Assembly: GCA_030686995.1 (NCBI GenBank)
Contig: CM060703.1
Span: 118,030,861-118,094,860, forward strand
Direction: 5' to 3'
DNA from: Artemisia argyi
Lineage: Eukaryota > Streptophyta > Magnoliopsida > Asterales > Asteraceae
DNA: 64,000 bases
Positions 23,601-32,778 of the stretch are shown here, one piece after another. The position numbers and the translations under genes are program-made. How positions within the stretch are numbered: position 1 is the first letter of the stretch; each line of letters starts with the position of its first letter. Under the pieces are notes generated by a model that saw nothing but the letters and a program-made list of their open reading frames with translations, ran no database searches and was not told the origin of the DNA.

Positions 23601-24686
23601 CTGTCTTGCACTTGGTTGCTTCAACTGCTTATTTTTAAGCACTAACCCAAGTCCTTTCACAAAAGTTATTCACTTTCAGTAGGTTTATAGATTTGTAAAA
23701 GAAAAATCCAAAAAAAACAAATTTAATTTTTAGTGATAGCTTCTATTTAACATAATTTAGCTTTTTAATTTTTCTTTTTAAATTTTTATCAAGTACTTAT
23801 ATGTTTTTATATTTTTCTTAAATTCCTAGTATATTAAAGTATTTGTAGGAATTTTTCCAGATTTTTATCCTTTTATTTAGTATTTATTATAATTAGTATT
23901 AGTTTATTAATAATTAAGTAATATTAGATAATTAATTAGGTTTATTAATTTTTATTTAACAATAGTACTTTTTTATATTTTTCCTAGGTTTTAGAAATCA
24001 TAAAATAATTTTAGGAAATTTTTCATAATTTTCACTATTCATTTTCTATTTTTCTTAATTTTAGTTAATTAATAAATAGTAGTTAATTAATAATAAATAG
24101 AGAAAAAGTAGGAAAAATATATTTTTAGTTTTAAAATTACTTTTATTTTATTTTAGAATTTTTAGAATTAAATTTTCATTTTTCTAGCTTAATTTCATAA
24201 TTAGTGTAATTTAAATATAATTAATTAGTAATTAAATAGTAATTAATTAAATAGTGTAAAAATTATTTTTCTTTTTCTAAAAATTTTCTTAAGTCATTAG
24301 AATTGTAAAAATATAATTTTCATATCCGTAGGTATTTTATTTCATGAAAACTCGCGTTTTATTTCGTACTTCTACGTAACTTTAAATTCAAACGCGCGTT
24401 TTTAGGTTAACTTACGTTTCTAGGTAATCTGATCATCAGTAAAAGTTAATTAAGTGTTTCTAACTCATATTCCATCCTTATCTCGTAGTGTAATCATTCA
24501 CAACACTTTATAAACCCTTTCCGTCCAAATTCACCCGATCACAAACCCGTTTCGATTACCATCCACACCTCGTCGGGACATAACGACCCGGGGAAACCAC
24601 TATACTTCCGCGGAGCATTGACTCTAGGCTGTTTGACCTAGTTGACCATCCCTGGTCAGTTTAGGTTGACCGTTCAGAGTCAATCA
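17046..24686 (+). repeat. 3' LTR of element B, split by C
   Basis: Parts 17046-18647 and 22593-24686. Nearly identical to the 5' LTR except for a T-run of about 45 bases (17555-17599) where the 5' LTR has 8, a small duplication near 24236-24246 (AATAGTAATTAATTA) and scattered substitutions. Confidence 0.9.
18648..22587 (-). mobile_element. Element C, solo LTR of a B-related family, opposite orientation
   Basis: Flanked by the TSD GCTAC (18643-18647 and 22588-22592) inside the B 3' LTR. Read on the minus strand it begins TGATGAGTGTGTAAATACTC ATCA, a hairpin like that of B. It ends with the tail shared with B (CCGGG around the CCCGGGTCGTTA box, ...CAATCA). The length, 3940 bp, fits a single LTR of this kind, and there is no primer site, ORF or second LTR. 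It therefore arose by recombination between the two LTRs of a full element. The scattered short frames (for example 20153-20356 and 21593-21811) show no protein similarity. Confidence 0.88.
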
Positions 24687-24691
24687 CCTTC

Positions 24692-26993
24692 CTCTGTGCT
24701 AAATGGTCAATCTCCTTTTGAACTTGTGCATGCTTTTGCTCCTCCTTTTGAGCATTTGAGGGCTTTTGGTTGTCTTGCCTATGCTACTATTGTTAATAAT
24801 CATGATAAATTTGGCAGTAGGTCTGAAAAGTGTGTCTTGATTGGATATTCTAATTCAAAAAAGGGTTATAAACTCTGGAGTCTTGATAATAAACAGTTTT
24901 TTTTTTCTAGAGATGTTAAGTTTTTTGAGGATATTTTTCCTTTTAAGCAAAATGTTGATTTCACATCTCAACCTGATCATTATGTAACTCATCTGAATTT
25001 TTTCAATTATGATACTCTTGATGACCTACCTGACATACCCAGTGATGAGAAAACTAATGAAACCAGCCCTAATAGGCTTGGTAGTCCATCTCCTCATCTA
25101 GGCAGTCCTTTTAAGTCTAATAATGAGGGTGTTGGGGGGCATTCTTCTGACTTAACTGCATCTACCAGTGAGGATGAGAGGTCTGCAGCCTTAGAGGAAA
25201 ATATAAATAGTGAAAATTCTTAGGGTAATGAGTTACCAATTCATTCTCAGGAAGATGGTCATCAAGATTCTGGTTTAAGAAGGTATTCTAGGACCTCTGT
25301 GTTTCCAAAAAATTTCAATGATTTTGTTGTGGATTCTAAAGTGAAATTTGGTATTGAAAAATATGTTAACTATTCAAAGTTGTCTAAAGAAAATTATTGC
25401 TTTTCCACTATTATTAATCAACATTCTGAACCTAAAACTTATTGGGAAGCATCTAAGTATAGACATTGGAATGATGCTATAAATAATGAGATGGATGCTT
25501 TATATAGAAATGACACTTTTGAGATAGTTGAACTTCCTGCTGGGAGGAATGCTATAGGAAGTAAATGGGTTTTCAAGATCAAATTTAAGTCAAATGGTGA
25601 AGTTGATAGATTTAAGGCTCGATTAGTTGCTATTGGTTTCAATCAAAGGGAGGGAATAGATTTTGATGAAACCTTCTCTCCTGTTGTTAAAATTGTTACT
25701 GTTAGGTGTCTTATTAATCTTGCTGTTCAAAATAATTGGAACTTGTTTCAATTAGATATTAACAATGCCTTCTTATATGGTGATCTTGATGAAACTGTTT
25801 ACATGAAGTTGCCACCTGGATTTTATGATCCAAACGATAAAAGAGTTTGTAGGTTAAAAAAGAGTTTATATGGGTTGAAGCAGGCTCCTAGACAGTGGAA
25901 TGCCAAACTAACTTCTATAGTAATAGAAAATGATTTTGTGCAAAGTAAGAGTGATTATTCATTATTTACTAAAACTTGTGGTGATATGTTTATTGCATTA
26001 CTTGTTTATGTTGATGATATTATCATTACTGGTAATAATTTGCATGAGATTGAAAATGTTATACTATTTTTGAAGAGCAAGTTTATGATTAAAGATCTTG
26101 GCAAACTAAAATATTTTCTTGGCATTGAAGTTTTAGATACTAAGAATGGGTTATGTTTAACTCAAAGAAAATATTGTCTTGATCTTATTGCTGAGTTTGG
26201 TTTACTTGCTGGAAAACCTGCTTCAGTACCTTTGCAGCCTAATCTTGCTTTATCTAGTGAACCTACTGATGTTGATCCTAAACTTAAGAATATCACTGAA
26301 TATCAGAAGTTAATTGGTAAGCTTATTTACCTTACTACTACTAGGCCTGACATTGCTTATGCTGTATCTTGTCTTAGTCAGTTTATGCATAGTCCTATGA
26401 AATCTCATTTGACTGTTGCGTTAAAGCTAATAAGATACCTTAAGGGTTCTCTAGGTAAAGGTTTGAATATTGAGAAATCTACAAGCCCAGTTATTGAATT
26501 GAAAGCTTATTCTAATGCTGATTGGGCTAGATGTGTGGTCACTAGAAAATCAGTGACTGGATACTGTGTTTTCATGAACAATTGTTTAGTTTCCTGGAAA
26601 AGTAAAAAACAAAATACTATTTCTAAATCATCCACAGAAGCTGAGTATAGGGCTTTAGCTTCTGTGACTTCTGAAGTTGTTTGGATTTTAAAAATTCTGC
26701 AGGATTTGAATTGTAAAAATCTTTTACCTGTTAAAGTATTTTGTGACAGTAATTCAGCAATTAAGATTGCTGCCAATCCCATTTTTCATGAGAGAACAAA
26801 ACATTTAGAAATTGACTTACATTTTGTAAGGGAAAAAATTATTGCTGGGGTAATTGAAACTATTAAGATAGGCACTGCTGATCAAATAGCAGATGTTCTA
26901 ACTAAGGGATTGGATACAAAACAACATAGCTTGCTATGTTCTAGGCTTAATCTTATTGATCTATACCAGAATAAGATTAAGGGAGGGTGTTGA
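24692..26993 (+). pseudogene. Copia A C-terminal integrase, reverse transcriptase and RNase H
   Basis: The frame resumes after the duplicated CCTTC (24687-24691) with SSVLNGQSPFE and runs to 26993 with one in-frame TAG (25221-25223). RT blocks visible: KWVFKIKFKSNGEVDRFKAR, FDETFSPVVK, LDINNAFLYGDL and the catalytic YVDD (26007-26018). RNase H follows: SKSSTEAEYRALA, FCDSNSAIKIA, HLEIDLHFVREK, ADVLTKGL. From 25299 to the stop the RT-RNase H frame is unbroken, the best preserved part of A. The last two codons (TGT TGA) lie in the first six bases of the 3' LTR, so the LTR supplies the stop. Confidence 0.9.
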
Positions 26994-27459
26994 AAATATA
27001 ATCTTATTTTGCTTATTAAGTTCAGGGACTAATATTGTCTATTTTGTAAGTTTCAGTTATAATGCTTTGAACCTTTTTAGCTAGCTTTGGAAAGGAGTTA
27101 AAGTTGAAGGACTAAAGCTGGCAAGTGGACAAAGATGGTTTTGTAGACTATATAAGCTGGGAACTTCTACCTTCTCATCACAACCCTAATTTGATATCTT
27201 CAGCCGATTTACTCACAATCACAAGCTCTCATTCATTCTGTTTTTCTATTGATAGTTTGTTATCTTTTGTAATAGACCTATTATCAAGATAGATAATAGA
27301 TCCACACCTGAGTAGCAGTGGTGGATGTGGTTTAGTTCATTTGATTAAGTGTTGATAACTGATTGAGATCAGTTGGTATATTGTTCTGGGTTTGTGATTG
27401 GTTTAATAAAGAATCTTGGTTTAGATCCAAGATTGCAGTTTGGTTTATAAATTTGTTCA
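26988..27459 (+). repeat. 3' LTR of copia A
   Basis: Copy of the 5' LTR. It is preceded by the purine-rich tract AAGATTAAGGGAGGG (26973-26987), the polypurine primer for plus-strand synthesis. Confidence 0.93.
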
Positions 27460-27599
27460 TTTATTAAAAACTATAACATTTATTCTTAAAATATATTACA
27501 ATACGCACTAAAAAAAATTGCAACGAAAAAAAATACATTACGAAAAAAAAATTAAGGAAAAGAAACCATTACGAAATTATTAAAAAAAAAAACACTTAC

Positions 27600-28735
27600 T
27601 CATTCTTGACGAGGAGGCAACCCATATTTCTTGATGATTCGGTCCTTTTTCATATTGATCAACGCCACATAGCATGGATCTTTGTCTTTCGTATCGAATA
27701 ACAAAAATTCAAACTCCTTCCACCTCATTTGGGTGGCTTGGTTTTCTGCAGTCACCTGATACGCCCTAGCTGCATCTTCACGTTTTGCCCGAAACTCTTG
27801 GTGCGTAGCCTCCCTGAATTGGACCAACGAAAAAGATCCTCCGGTACTCATGCCCCCGGTGCTTGTCGTTGTCTCAGATTTTTGTTTCTTCGAAGCCTGC
27901 TTTTTACCCATCGGACGTGGTTCTGCATCATGTCCAAACAACGCCTCGTTTGTTTGGCTTGGGACATCACCGGTTAAATCAACTGGATCCGGCGTTTTCT
28001 ATGAGCATGCAAAATACCCCAAGCCACTTCATTATTAAACGGGGCCAATTTGTGCTCGTCACGATACATTTCTTTCACCCGTGCGACGATATCCATATAA
28101 TTTTTTCCACTTTTTTGATCGCGTTGAGAACGTTTGAAATACGCGTTGAACTTTGTGCAATCACGGTTCAACATTCTCCACTTTCCTTGTATCATATATT
28201 TGTCGTGTTTATGAAAATTGTGTTTATTGAACTCATTTTGAACCCGTTGCCAAAACGTATATTTGGCTTGGGAACGACCGACTAGTGAATCCTCACTAGT
28301 GGCCATGTAACACTTTGCAAGTATTTTTTCTTCACTTGCTTGCCAACGTGTAATGACGCTTTCTTCGTTTTCTTCATCATCATCGACTGGTACGGGGTCT
28401 TTGTTTTTTTTGGACTTTCGTTTACCACCACGTTTGAATTTCTTTGGCCGAGAGGTAGGTGTTTCCGGAACTTCGTTTGTTTCTGTTTGAGACTGTTGTG
28501 ATGGTTGTGTGAATTGGAGATTTTGGAAATCTGTATTTAGGGTGTTTTGTTGTTGGCTTTCTTGCCAATATTTTAACGCTTGATGTTGTTGCAAAAGCTC
28601 TTCACTCAATATACCAAATTGGTTTGGGTTGTTCCAGTTTGGATTTGAGGACGAACCCGCGTATTGTTTATTCCACCCACCGAAGAGGTTCGTGAACAAG
28701 TCGTTGTTGTTTGCCTTGTGACATTTAATTTATTT
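27600..28735 (-). pseudogene. Harbinger-type Myb/SANT-like DNA-binding protein, frameshifted
   Basis: The N-terminal part is Asn/Gln-rich (QQHQALKYWQESQQQN), followed by a basic patch (RPKKFKRGGKRKSKKNKD) and an acidic stretch. A trihelix/Myb-like domain follows (RWQASEEKILAKCYMATSED ... FWQRVQNEFNKH ... GKWRMLNRDCTKFNAYF). After a 1-nt frame change near 27975-28010, the C-terminal NAM-associated-like segment continues to 27600 with MRWKEFEFLLFDTKDKDPC. In PIF/Harbinger elements this protein helps the transposase bind the element ends. Databases often mislabel such proteins as 'glutathione S-transferase T3-like'; nothing here resembles a GST. No in-frame ATG precedes 28699 (an ATG at about 28720 is out of frame), so the start also seems damaged. 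Confidence 0.7.
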
Positions 28736-28739
28736 ATTA

Positions 28740-29006
28740 TTATTTATTTATTTTATTTTTTTGCTAATTGAAGTGTAGTATAGAATATATTGAGTAGTGA
28801 AAGTGTGAAAAAAAAAGTGGTGTGTTAAATGGGTATTTATATTGGTTGGAAAAAGGTTTTGATTTTTATTTTATTTTATTTTATTTATTTATTTTTTTTA
28901 TTTTTTATTTTTTTGGCCTAATACCCGTTAGTTTACTTTTGAGGGGGGAAGTGTAAATTTTTTTTGAATATAACAGCTAGTAGCCGTTAGAAGGGGTGTG
29001 AATGAT

Positions 29007-29048
<42 letters not shown>

Positions 29049-29074
29049 TCAATAGTTGAGATTTAACGCCGGGT
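28740..29074. other. AT-rich 3' end of the Harbinger-like element with a T-run
   Basis: TATTTATTT-type repeats surround 28730-28910 and a T-run of about 37 bases lies at 29011-29047. No gene is present. The 36 bp between this element and D (29075-29110) are unassigned. Confidence 0.6.
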
Positions 29075-29383
29075 TAAAACATTCACTCAATCCGTAAACG
29101 CGAAGATCACTGATGAAGCGAAAAGTGTACCGCTTTTCGGGGGTCATTTAAGGCCAAAGTCGAGATTGTTTGATCAAATATTGCCCTAAATCGTTCCTTT
29201 TGTCATTTTAGGTACTTTTGAGAGGAATTTTACAAAATGAAGCATTTTGGACGTTTTTGGAGCGAAAAAGTGCAGAAAACGACAAAGTCTCAAATCATGC
29301 TGGAAATCCCACTTGACAGTGAGTTGACAAAAGGGTGGATAAATCAAATACACGTGACGCGCCAGAATGTTTTGTGAAGGAGG

Positions 29384-29740
29384 TCTGACGGCGTCATGTA
29401 CAAAATTTCCAAGGCCGTCATGAGTTATCGCAAAGAGTGACGGCCCAGAACCCAAATAGACTGACGGCGTCAGGATTTAACCTGACGACGTCAGATGTTA
29501 TAGAGTGACGACGTCAGGAAGAAGGCTTACACAAGAAGAAACCTTAGTGAAACCGTCACAAGATGATCAAGACAATCACAACTTGCGCGCGGAGTAGCTG
29601 ATATTGTTTTGGTCATAACTTTTGCATACGAACTCGAATTTAGGTGATTCAAAAGCCCACGCGAAGAGGACGAAGAGATCTACAATTTGGTGACGAAAAG
29701 TTGGTCTTGACGCCATCAAGGATCGGGCTGACGCCGTCAA
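29384..29740. repeat. Cluster of TGACGGCGTCA-like palindromes upstream of the D TATA box
   Basis: Copies: CTGACGGCGTCATG 29384-29397, CTGACGGCGTCAG 29461-29473, CCTGACGACGTCAG 29481-29494, GTGACGACGTCAGG 29505-29518, TTGACGCCATCAA 29707-29719, CTGACGCCGTCAA 29728-29740. A weaker pair lies at about 29412-29445. Confidence 0.85.
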
Positions 29741-29763
29741 GATGGGCCGGGCAGAAAATAGCC

Positions 29764-29773
29764 TATAAATATA
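29764..29773 (+). promoter_or_regulatory. Probable TATA box in the D LTR
   Basis: TATAAATATA, 24 bp after the last palindrome of the cluster. Confidence 0.6.
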
Positions 29774-30311
29774 ACATCATAACTTTACTTTTTGTAAGCC
29801 CTAAACCCTAAGGCCGATTCTAGGGTTTAGGTAGGTGTTTTTTCCAGCAACTTAGAGGGTTTCAATCACTCCATAAACATCTTATATTGGTTTGTTGATT
29901 CTAACTTAATTATGGTTTCCATTATCATTGCTGCTTGCTCTTCTTTGATGATGTTTTGCTAATTCACCTTGTTAATACAAATATCGCCTAAAAACGTTAT
30001 TCATATTTTACGATTTTTGCTAAGTTTTGTTAACGATAAAATGTAAACTTTAGTTTCTAAGTAAAACATAATCTTAGTTTTAAAGACTTGCATAAACTAG
30101 ACTTTTGTTACATTTTACATTTCATAAAATACAACACTTTTTATTTCTTAAAATAGAAATGTCACATCACATTTATTGCAAGTTTTGTCAATATACATTT
30201 ATGGAAAGAAAGTGTGTTTGACTAACCATATGTTTGCTTGCAAGTTTTGTGTTTGACTAGGTATAATGAGATGTGACATTGTTTGGTTTGCAAGATTTAT
30301 TACAAAACCAA

Positions 30312-30388
30312 CTGCAAGCTTGGCGGAACCCTGGGGGTACACGGGCGGAACCCATCTGAGGGTTCCGTCGTATCCGCCAGTCCTGCAG
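30312..30388. repeat. GGCGGAACCC palindromic module in the E LTR
   Basis: GGCGGAACCCT, spacer, GGGCGGAACCC, ATCTG, AGGGTTCCG, then TATCCGCC and CTGCAG. The inner and outer arms pair as a nested hairpin. Further copies: 41323-41398, 32345-32418 (in gag), 36648-36723, 38894-39035; in F 47398-47473, 49748-49888 and 52058-52133. Confidence 0.9.
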
Positions 30389-30398
30389 AAGGTTTTGC

Positions 30399-30406
30399 TA
30401 TAAATA
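30399..30406 (+). promoter_or_regulatory. TATA box of element E
   Basis: GCTATAAATAC lies 11 bp after the CTGCAG that closes the palindromic module; the same spacing holds in the other LTR (41398 region) and in F. Confidence 0.7.
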
Positions 30407-31066
30407 CTAAGCCACAAGTTTGATTTTTGGCTCATCACTCTACATCACACTTACACACATTCATTCATTCTTTCATCTAACCCTTTAACATTTCATATGT
30501 GAAGTTTCTTTTTGTAGCAAAGAGATTCACGAGTTCATAAAAAGTTACAAGTATTCAACACAACGTTGCAAGACTTGTTAGCTTAGCATTGTGTAGACTT
30601 GTGTAGTTTACACTTCATTTGATTGTGTATTTTCAGTAGTGATCGGTTAATATTTTAGTCCTCAAAATACAAAGTGTGACGGGAGTTGTTGTACCCTTGT
30701 AAAAGAACTAACGGGAGTGGTTGTACCATTGTAAAAGAACACGACATCTAGCTTAGTGTTGGTAAACGTGTATAAGCGATGTGTAAGGTTTTCTCCGCCA
30801 GTGAAAGGAGCTTGTTGACTAGTGAAAGAAACTCTCGAGTTGGATACTCAGGGCGTGGTCGTAGGGCAAGGAAAAAGAGTCCTTGTAGCCGAACCACGAT
30901 AAATACTCGTGTTGTGGTTTGATCGTTTCTTTCATTTACTTGCATGTTATATATTGTGTTTGTGTATATATATCTTTGATCAAACGGAAAGTTTCAAAGC
31001 TAATCAAACAAGTTAAAAAGATTTTAAACGGTAAACTATTCAACCCCCCTTCTAGTTTTCCATAAT

Positions 31067-31078
31067 TGGTATCAGAGC
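31067..31078 (+). other. Primer binding site of element E
   Basis: TGGTATCAGAGC, a perfect 12-base match to the initiator tRNA-Met complement commonly used by copia elements. Confidence 0.9.
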
Positions 31079-31130
31079 TACGTTACTCAAGCTTTTAAAA
31101 TATATTGTGTTTTAAAACTTGAAATGATCA

Positions 31131-32748
31131 ATGGATTTTGAATATTACAAAGAAGGGCAATCTATGCAAAGACCACCACTTTTTGAAGCAAATGGTTTTA
31201 TATATTGGAAAAACCGTTTTGAAACTTACGTGAAATCTAAAGATATAGATTTGTGGTATATAATCATTGATGGTGATAATATAGTTACTAATATCAAAGA
31301 TGATGATCAAAAGAAATTGATTGGTAAAAATAATGAAGCTAAAATGATGCTTTACATTACTTTGCCTAAGAAAGAATATGAAAGAGTCTTTATGTGTAAA
31401 ACCGCCAAAGATATTTGGCAATCTTTAATTGTCACTCATCAAGAAAACTCACAAGTTAAAGATAACGAAATTGATCTTCTTGTTCAACAATATGAACAAT
31501 TTGTTATTTCCAAAGATGAGATTATTGATAATGCTTTTGCTAGGTTTAACACCATTATTACTTCACTTAAAGCACTTGATGAATCTTTTTGTAGTAAGAA
31601 CTTTGTCAGGAAATTTCTTAGAGCACTCCATCTGAAGTGGAGAGCAAAAGTGACGGCAATTGAAGAATCCAAAGATCTCTCAAGCATGTCACTTGACGAG
31701 CTAATTGAAAACCTCAAAGTTCATGAAATGGTAATGGAAAAAGATTCGGAACTAGTTAGAGGCAAGAAAGAAAAAGTTTAGTCCATTGCCTTGAAAGCTA
31801 GAGTCCAATCAAGTGATGATGAAGAATCTATTTTGGATAGTGATGATGAGGAATATGCTATGGCCATTAGAGACTTCAAGAAGTTCTTTCGCAGAAGAGG
31901 GAAGTTTGTAAGGCAACCTAAAGATGACAAGAAAACTGTCCAAAAAGATCGTGATGATAGGAAAGAAAGGTTGAAAGAAAATGTTATAGGTGTGGAGACA
32001 CAAGTCATCTTGTAGGAGAATGTCCAAAACCACCCAAGAGCAAACCTCAACAAGCTTTTGTGGGTGGTGCTTGGAGTGACTATGAAGGAGATGACGATGA
32101 GCCAAAGGATGATGATATTGCTCTCATGGCTCACAACTCAAATGAGGTATTCTCCGACTAATCTTACTCCTTTATTGATGATGACACTTTATCGATAAGA
32201 GCATTTCTTGTGCGGATGAAATTATGAAACTTCAAAAGTCACCCTTTGATAAAACAAGACTAGGATTCATGAAAATAGAAACTTCAAAGGGTCAAACGAA
32301 ACAAGAAAAGAATGCACAAGAAACTAACAAAACTGCTACAGCAACCCGCGGAACAGACGGAACCCAATCCAGGGTTCTGCCCGTTGGACCCGAAGGTTCC
32401 GCCAGGTCTGCTGCAGCAGTAACACCATCCACATCGGATCGTTCAAAATTTTTTAAAGTCACATATAAAAATGGAACAAAACCTGCTTTTAAAACTAGAG
32501 TAGGACTTAGTAAAAACGAATTTAGAGCTAAGACTACTCAACCAAGACCTAAGACTCCAATTCCCAAATGCCCCTTTCCAAAGAGCAACTTCAACGCTCG
32601 ACCAAACTACCAATATGTTTGGAATCAAAACACTCATGGACATTACCAAACTCCAAATTACATGTCATGGAACCCTTATGTTCTATTTTCATACTTGGAA
32701 CAAGTTAATGGTATGCTTAACCAAAATGGACCCATGAGAAATTGGTGA
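31131..32748 (+). pseudogene. Gag of element E, broken
   Basis: Starts [20 protein letters not shown]; the PPLF...[10 protein letters not shown] block is typical of Sirevirus-like gag, followed by the UBN2-like region ([15 protein letters not shown] ... [20 protein letters not shown]). A TAG (31779-31781) interrupts the frame. After an indel in the A-run near 31980, a CCHC knuckle (C-x2-C-x4-H-x4-C, about 31981-32027) is readable in the shifted frame. A third open piece (32224-32748) is basic and Asn/Tyr-rich and includes a translated copy of the GGCGGAACC module (32345-32418). Its C terminus has MSWNPY repeats. The protein would form the particle and bind RNA; this copy is non-functional. 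Confidence 0.8.
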
Positions 32749-32778
32749 CCAAATGTTTGAGTGTTTTTCATAAAATAG

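Larger units (their letters stand above)
10496..24686 (+). mobile_element. Element B, non-autonomous Ty3-type retrotransposon
   Basis: Bounded by the TSD CCTTC (10491-10495 and 24687-24691) inside the copia A integrase. LTRs 10496-14144 (3649 bp) and 17046-24686 (about 3696 bp after removing C and its duplicated 5 bp). The internal region is only 2.9 kb: a tRNA-Asp-like primer site, one gag-like ORF, a tandem repeat block and a polypurine tract. No protease, RT, RNase H or integrase is present, so replication must depend on another element. Primer type and architecture suggest the Athila/Tat side of Ty3 elements (inference). Confidence 0.9.
7046..27459 (+). mobile_element. Copia element A (RE1-like gag), split by element B
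   Basis: Two 472 bp LTRs (7046-7517, 26988-27459), flanked by the exact TSD TTTAT (7041-7045 and 27460-27464). Without B and the duplicated CCTTC the element is about 6.2 kb. Gene order is gag, protease, integrase, RT, RNase H, the copia order. I see only about four substitutions between the LTRs (under 1 percent), so the insertion is young, yet its genes carry many lesions. Confidence 0.93.
6893..29074 (-). mobile_element. Harbinger-like element, non-autonomous, split by copia A
   Basis: Left part 6893-7045, right part 27465-29074, about 1.76 kb without the insertion. The ends look like imperfect terminal inverted repeats: CCTGGGTTAAAATTTCA at 6893 against ACCCGGCGTTAAATCTCA read inward from 29074. 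Both are flanked by TAA (6890-6892 and 29075-29077), the 3 bp TSD usual for PIF/Harbinger. The only gene inside is a Myb/SANT-like ORF on the minus strand; no DDE transposase is present. The repeat match is partial, so the exact ends are tentative. Confidence 0.55.
29970..31064 (+). repeat. 5' LTR of element E
   Basis: Begins TGTTAATACAAATATCGCC; ends TTTTCCATA, where the 3' LTR has TTTTCCACA. Contains the GGCGGAACC palindromic module (30312-30388), TATA box (30399-30406) and a duplicated ACGGGAGTTGTTGTACCCTT-type phrase (30679 and 30710). Confidence 0.9.

Noticed and set aside
27600..28735. Glutathione S-transferase T3-like gene
   Set aside because: That label is commonly attached to such proteins, but the sequence has a Myb/SANT-like domain and NAM-associated tail typical of Harbinger elements and no GST features.
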